A stretch of DNA of 36,006 nucleotides from Candidatus Blautia faecipullorum (GTDB lineage Bacteria > Bacillota > Clostridia > Lachnospirales > Lachnospiraceae): contig DXEG01000006.1 in NCBI GenBank assembly GCA_019115125.1, positions 1 to 36,006 on the forward strand, written 5' to 3'. Below, in pieces: positions 33,212-36,006 of this stretch; position 1 is the stretch's first letter, and every line of letters starts with the position of its first letter. A program made the position numbers and the translations under genes. A model generated the notes under the pieces. The model was not told where the DNA came from and ran no database searches. It worked only from the letters and a program-made list of their open reading frames with translations.

Positions 33212-33661
33212 ATGATAGAAGCAACGAGCTGTGGCGGTGTGGTAATTTATCGTGGGAAGATACTGGCGTTATATAAGTCCTATAAAAACCGTTATGAGGG
33301 CTGGGTATTGCCGAAGGGAACCGTAGAACAGGGAGAGACCCATATACAGACCGCGCTGCGGGAGGTAAGGGAAGAGGCGGATGTGAAAGCGTCTGTGGTA
33401 AAATATATCGGAAAAAGCCACTACAATTTTACAGTTCCGGAGGATATGGTCACAAAGGAAGTGCACTGGTATCTCATGACGGCTGATAATTATCATAGCA
33501 GACCCCAGAGAGAAGAATTCTTTGTGGATTCCGGGTATTATAAGTTTCACGAGATTTATCATCTTCTCCGATTTTCCAACGAGAAGCAGATTGTGGAGAG
33601 AGCTTATCAGGAATATCTGGAATTGAGGAGTCAGGGACTTTGGGGGCAGAGGCGCAGGTAA
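33212..33661 (+). CDS. NUDIX hydrolase
   Basis: A 149-residue NUDIX protein. The catalytic box reads G-T-V-E-Q-G-E ... R-E-V-R-E-E-A-D-V near residues 38-60, matching Gx5Ex7REUxEExGU except that aspartate replaces the final glycine. Such enzymes cleave X-linked nucleoside diphosphates; the substrate cannot be named, but short forms like this often act on diadenosine polyphosphates. I chose the ATG at 33212 because AGGAGG lies 10 bases before it and the promoter lies between it and the upstream ATG. A terminator follows at 33681, so this is a one-gene unit. Confidence 0.85.
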   Translation: MIEATSCGGVVIYRGKILALYKSYKNRYEGWVLPKGTVEQGETHIQTALREVREEADVKASVVKYIGKSHYNFTVPEDMVTKEVHWYLMTADNYHSRPQREEFFVDSGYYKFHEIYHLLRFSNEKQIVERAYQEYLELRSQGLWGQRRR

Positions 33662-33680
33662 TGATTCCTGACACATAAAC

Positions 33681-33707
33681 GGACTGCGTTTTTACGCAGT
33701 CCTGTTT
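33681..33707 (+). terminator. Terminator after the NUDIX gene
   Basis: An 8-base-pair stem (33681-33688 with 33695-33702), loop TTTTTA, with AAAC/GTTT extending the base. The T-run is short (TGTTT). Confidence 0.75.
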
Positions 33708-33769
33708 AAATTAATCTGAAAAGGGGAATTCTTTTATAGAACAGTCCTGATAGAAGGAGCAGTGAAGAG

Positions 33770-34081
33770 ATGCTGAAATGGCACAGGAATTGTTATATCG
33801 GAGAAAATGTTAAGGATTTGCCCGGGATCCGGAAAAGGCTGGAGAACGGCAGGGCAGTTCCGGGTATTTATCTTCTGGCGCTGTCAGAGAATCCCCGTAA
33901 TCTGCTGGAAATTTTTCCTGCTGTTACTTTGATGCAGCGTACCGCGGCCAGTCTTTGTCCTGAGATCATCGGAATCGCAAAAGGAAAGGACGAGGCCTTT
34001 GGTCTGGTGGAAAGCATTGTCCGGGAAATATACCGGGAAACCGGGGATGTTCAGGTAAAAGAATATTTTAAAAACAGGTGA
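33770..34081 (+). CDS. Hypothetical protein, unrecognised
   Basis: A 103-residue soluble protein I do not recognise. It has no signal peptide or membrane helix. The sequence is mixed: a basic start (MLKWHRNCYIGENV), then GIRKRLENGRAVPGIYLLALSENPRNLLEIFPA, then a helix-rich end with two cysteines in total (C8 and one in SLCPEIIG). AGAAGGAGC precedes the ATG. It is placed four bases before the ytfI-like gene and so is in the same operon as gerW. A role with the sporulation pair is a guess from position. Confidence 0.75.
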   Translation: MLKWHRNCYIGENVKDLPGIRKRLENGRAVPGIYLLALSENPRNLLEIFPAVTLMQRTAASLCPEIIGIAKGKDEAFGLVESIVREIYRETGDVQVKEYFKNR

Positions 34082-34085
34082 AGGC

Positions 34086-35078
34086 ATGTTACATATCCTA
34101 TGGATGCTGTTAAAAATCATATTGATCATTCTTGGAATCCTGCTTGGGCTTGCCGTGCTTTTGATTCTGCTGGTGCTGTTTTGTCCGGTAAGATACTGCG
34201 CGGAAGGAGCCAAGAAGCCGGGAGACATCCGGAATATGGCTGCCAGGGTCAGGGTAAGCTGGCTCTTTGGCGGAATCAGTCTGCGGCTGTTTTTTAAGGA
34301 CGGCAGGAGTTCCAGTGATTTTCGGATATTTGGGATTCCTGTTCTCAGACTGAGAAGAAGGCCAAAAAGGAAAAGTGCCGCCCGTTCCGAGGCAGAAAAA
34401 GCGGCTGGACCCTCCGGCAGCTCAGACGGATTACCGGAACCGGAGCAGAATAGCCCGGAGGATCATACAGAGAAACAACTTCCTGAAACGGAAGCTTTGT
34501 CAGAGGATATTCCGGATTTTGAGGACGAAAGGGAACACAGGGAAAAAAGCGAAAACGTAATCCGGACGAATGACAGTGCTTCCGGCATTTTTCAAAAAAT
34601 CAGGAATAGGCTCGCTTCCTTTTGGAGATTACTAAAGGAAATACTGTCCGGACTTCAGAAGATTCCGGAATCAGTCACAAAAATTTCTTTAATAATCCAG
34701 AGAGTATATGATAAAATAGACTGGTGGAAGCAGTTCCTGGAGCATCCCCGCGTAAAAGAGGGGCTGGCTCATACAAAAAAAGAACTGTTCCGGCTTATTC
34801 ATCATATATTCCCCCGCAAAATAGAAGGACAGATGACTTTCGGAAGCGAAGATCCGTCTGTCACAGGAGCTGTTCTGGCTTTGCTGGGAATTACGATGCC
34901 CTTTCATAAAAATCAGGTGAGGATCGTTCCTGTATTTGAAAACAGGAATTTTCTGGAGGGCAGGATCCGGATGCGGGGAAGAGTATACGGTATTATTCCT
35001 GCAGTGGTATTGCTCAGGCTTTATTTTGATAAAAATATAAAATATATCATCAGCCGATGGAAGAATAAGGAGGACTGA
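34086..35078 (+). CDS. DUF2953 membrane protein (YtfI-like)
   Basis: A 330-residue protein. The N-terminal helix (residues 5-32) is followed by a short basic domain (VRVSWLFGGISLRLFF). A long disordered acidic stretch (about 100-165, rich in E, P and S) follows, then a C-terminal helical domain that includes HHIFPRKIEGQMTFGSEDPS near 238-257. This matches the DUF2953/YtfI layout. In B. subtilis ytfI lies next to ytfJ, and here gerW follows after 2 bases, which supports the assignment. Precise function is unknown; it is tied to spore formation or germination only by partner. Confidence 0.82.
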   Translation: MLHILWMLLKIILIILGILLGLAVLLILLVLFCPVRYCAEGAKKPGDIRNMAARVRVSWLFGGISLRLFFKDGRSSSDFRIFGIPVLRLRRRPKRKSAARSEAEKAAGPSGSSDGLPEPEQNSPEDHTEKQLPETEALSEDIPDFEDEREHREKSENVIRTNDSASGIFQKIRNRLASFWRLLKEILSGLQKIPESVTKISLIIQRVYDKIDWWKQFLEHPRVKEGLAHTKKELFRLIHHIFPRKIEGQMTFGSEDPSVTGAVLALLGITMPFHKNQVRIVPVFENRNFLEGRIRMRGRVYGIIPAVVLLRLYFDKNIKYIISRWKNKED

Positions 35079-35080
35079 AC

Positions 35081-35455
35081 ATGGCAAACGAAAATAATTT
35101 CAAGGATACGGTAAACTCCCTTTTTAAGGGGCTGGACGCTTTCATTTCCGCTAAAACAGTAGTGGGAGAGGCCATTCATGTAGGAGATACGATCATTCTT
35201 CCTCTGGTGGACGTTGCCTTCGGCGTTGGAGCCGGAGCCTTCGAGGGCGACAAAAAGAGCAACGGCGGAGGCGGTATGACGGGAAAAATGACGCCCAGCG
35301 CAGTTCTTGTGATCCAGAATGGAACCACCAAGCTGGTGAATATCAAGAACCAGGACGGCCTTACGAAGGTTCTGGATATGGTTCCGGATTTTGTTGACCG
35401 CTTCGCTTCCGGCTTTGGAAAAGACTCTGGTGAGACCTCCGGCACAGAAATTTAG
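35081..35455 (+). CDS. gerW: GerW-family sporulation protein (YtfJ)
   Basis: A 124-residue protein with the YtfJ/GerW core: TVVGEAIHVGDTIILPLVDVAFGVGAG split across about 26-52, a glycine-rich loop KKSNGGGGMTGK, and TPSAVLVIQNG. GerW is needed for efficient spore germination in B. subtilis, located in the spore inner coat/cortex region. GGAGG is eight bases before the ATG. Its presence with the ytfI-like gene supports a spore-forming organism. Confidence 0.93.
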   Translation: MANENNFKDTVNSLFKGLDAFISAKTVVGEAIHVGDTIILPLVDVAFGVGAGAFEGDKKSNGGGGMTGKMTPSAVLVIQNGTTKLVNIKNQDGLTKVLDMVPDFVDRFASGFGKDSGETSGTEI

Positions 35456-35480
35456 GAGCAGTACGGCAAAAATGTCCTGT

Positions 35481-35510
35481 TTCAGAATTTTATTTTAAAT
35501 ACAGTATACT
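35481..35510 (+). promoter_or_regulatory. Possible promoter for the 45-residue gene
   Basis: TATACT at 35505-35510 with TTCAGA at 35481-35486 (18-base spacer). The -35 is a poor match. The region 35456-35564 has no terminator after gerW that I can see. Confidence 0.35.
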
Positions 35511-35564
35511 TTAGACGGTTTTCCGCATAAGATAGTACAGACAAAAGAGAAGAGGACTGAGCGA

Positions 35565-35702
35565 ATGGGAAGGCTTTTAGGTCTGATGCTTTTTTGTATT
35601 GGAATCGGAATGATAATCGGAATGTTGATTGATGGAAATGTGATCATCGTGATCACTGCAGGATCATGTCTGATGTGCGGATATCATATTTTCTGCAAAT
35701 AA
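35565..35702 (+). CDS. Small hydrophobic protein, 45 residues
   Basis: A short ORF starting MGRLLGLMLFCIGIGMIIGM and ending CGYHIFCK. Almost the entire chain is hydrophobic, with two glycine-rich helices (about 4-22 and 27-41) joined by IDGN, so it is likely a small membrane hairpin. AGAGGAC precedes the ATG at suitable distance. Four cysteines are present. I do not know its function. A -10-like TATACT upstream and the terminator downstream suggest it is a real unit. Confidence 0.65.
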   Translation: MGRLLGLMLFCIGIGMIIGMLIDGNVIIVITAGSCLMCGYHIFCK

Positions 35703-35777
35703 ACAGATGCGGAAGCGGGAGGAAGCTCCCTGCCCCGGATATTTGTTTTATAATTGGTGAGCCGTATGACTGAAATG

Positions 35778-35807
35778 GAGTCCGAATTTAATTCGGGCTC
35801 TTTTTTT
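35778..35807 (+). terminator. Rho-independent terminator, insertion target of the intron
   Basis: A 9-base-pair stem (35778-35786 with 35792-35800, one G-T pair) and seven T at 35801-35807. The intron-like sequence begins two bases later. The 75 bases between the small gene and this hairpin hold only a weak GGGAG/CTCCC repeat. Confidence 0.9.
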
Positions 35808-35808
35808 G

Positions 35809-36006
35809 GTATGACGGGCATGCCGTCAGTCTGTGGTGCAAGTCCACGAGGGGCGTAGTTGCCGACGAACCCCAGAGCGACTCCCAAGGTTTGCATCGTG
35901 AGGTGTAGGCGAGAAGAAGGGATAGCGAAATCGTAGCCTGACGAACAGAAACCTGATATAAGGCGATTATGGCGGATAAGCTGACCGGAGACAGCGAAGT
36001 CCTAAA
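35809..36006 (+). mobile_element. Group IIC-like intron, 5' part (runs off the window)
   Basis: The segment starts GTATGACGGGCATG, close to the GUGUG-type 5' end and first stem of group IIC introns. It then has GTGGTGCAAGTCCAC, GTTGCCGACGAACC, TGCATCGTGAGGTG and GAACAGAAACCTGATATAAGGC, in the order expected for domain I. It lies directly after a terminator T-run, the known target preference of class C introns. The intron-encoded reverse transcriptase and the catalytic domain V would lie past the window end and are not seen. Confidence 0.8.

Noticed and set aside
35743..35755. A perfect TATAAT after the small hydrophobic gene
   Set aside because: No -35 box at proper distance, and any transcript would meet the terminator within 50 bases.
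1..36006. CRISPR arrays, tRNA or rRNA genes
   Set aside because: No regularly spaced repeats, cloverleaf patterns or rRNA signatures were found on reading both strands by eye.

Overview
The window (about 50% G+C, dense and mostly plus-strand) looks like chromosome from a spore-forming, anaerobic Lachnospiraceae-type Clostridia. Grounds for this are an Rnf complex, neighbouring but separate ispH and rpsA, gerW/ytfJ with a ytfI-like partner, several DacF-type carboxypeptidases, a biotin-dependent Na+-decarboxylase cluster, strong GGAGG ribosome sites and TTGACA/TATAAT-like promoters. Genus is not resolved.

Layout. 1-3180: rpsU with its terminator, a cardiolipin synthase, and a secreted D,D-carboxypeptidase. 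3191-8838: a molybdopterin-binding-domain protein with its own promoter, a membrane-type metallophosphoesterase overlapping scpA-scpB (chromosome segregation), a zinc-dependent phospholipase C-like protein and a second carboxypeptidase, closed by a strong terminator. 8858-14208: a five-gene operon for a biotin-dependent, membrane-linked carboxyltransferase/decarboxylase. It holds a 12S/MmdA-like subunit, a long OadG-like subunit, a small biotin carrier, OadB, and a 5S/OadA-like subunit without a biotin domain. A promoter and a Rex-like operator precede it. 14314-18307: a BaiN/HI0933-type flavoprotein, cmk, ispH and rpsA, tightly packed and ending at a strong terminator. 18308-18611 holds a decayed second copy of the rpsA 3' end. 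18612-19640 is the only convincing minus-strand gene, a YprB-like exonuclease. 19766-25666: a CmpB-like membrane protein and rnfCDGEAB. 25838-27450: ruvAB, followed directly by a small palindrome-rich insertion flanked by 12-base direct repeats. 27668-33098: zapA, a U32 peptidase, and a SEDS/PBP2 pair (cell division and wall growth). 33135-35702: a NUDIX hydrolase with its own promoter, an unrecognised 103-residue protein, ytfI-like and gerW sporulation genes and a 45-residue hydrophobic peptide. 35778-36006: a terminator with a group IIC-like intron starting just after its T-run; the intron runs off the window.

How they work together. The decarboxylase operon and Rnf are both membrane energy converters. 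If OadB moves Na+ and this Rnf is Na+-coupled, the two would share one ion gradient, and the Rex-like site would tie the first to NADH status; this is inference. The carboxypeptidases, SEDS/PBP2, ZapA, ScpAB and cardiolipin synthase form a loose growth-and-division theme. The points most worth a second look are the two-carboxyltransferase operon with its enlarged gamma-like subunit, the rpsA tail duplication, the composition break inside ispH, the ruvB-adjacent element, and the terminator-targeted intron.
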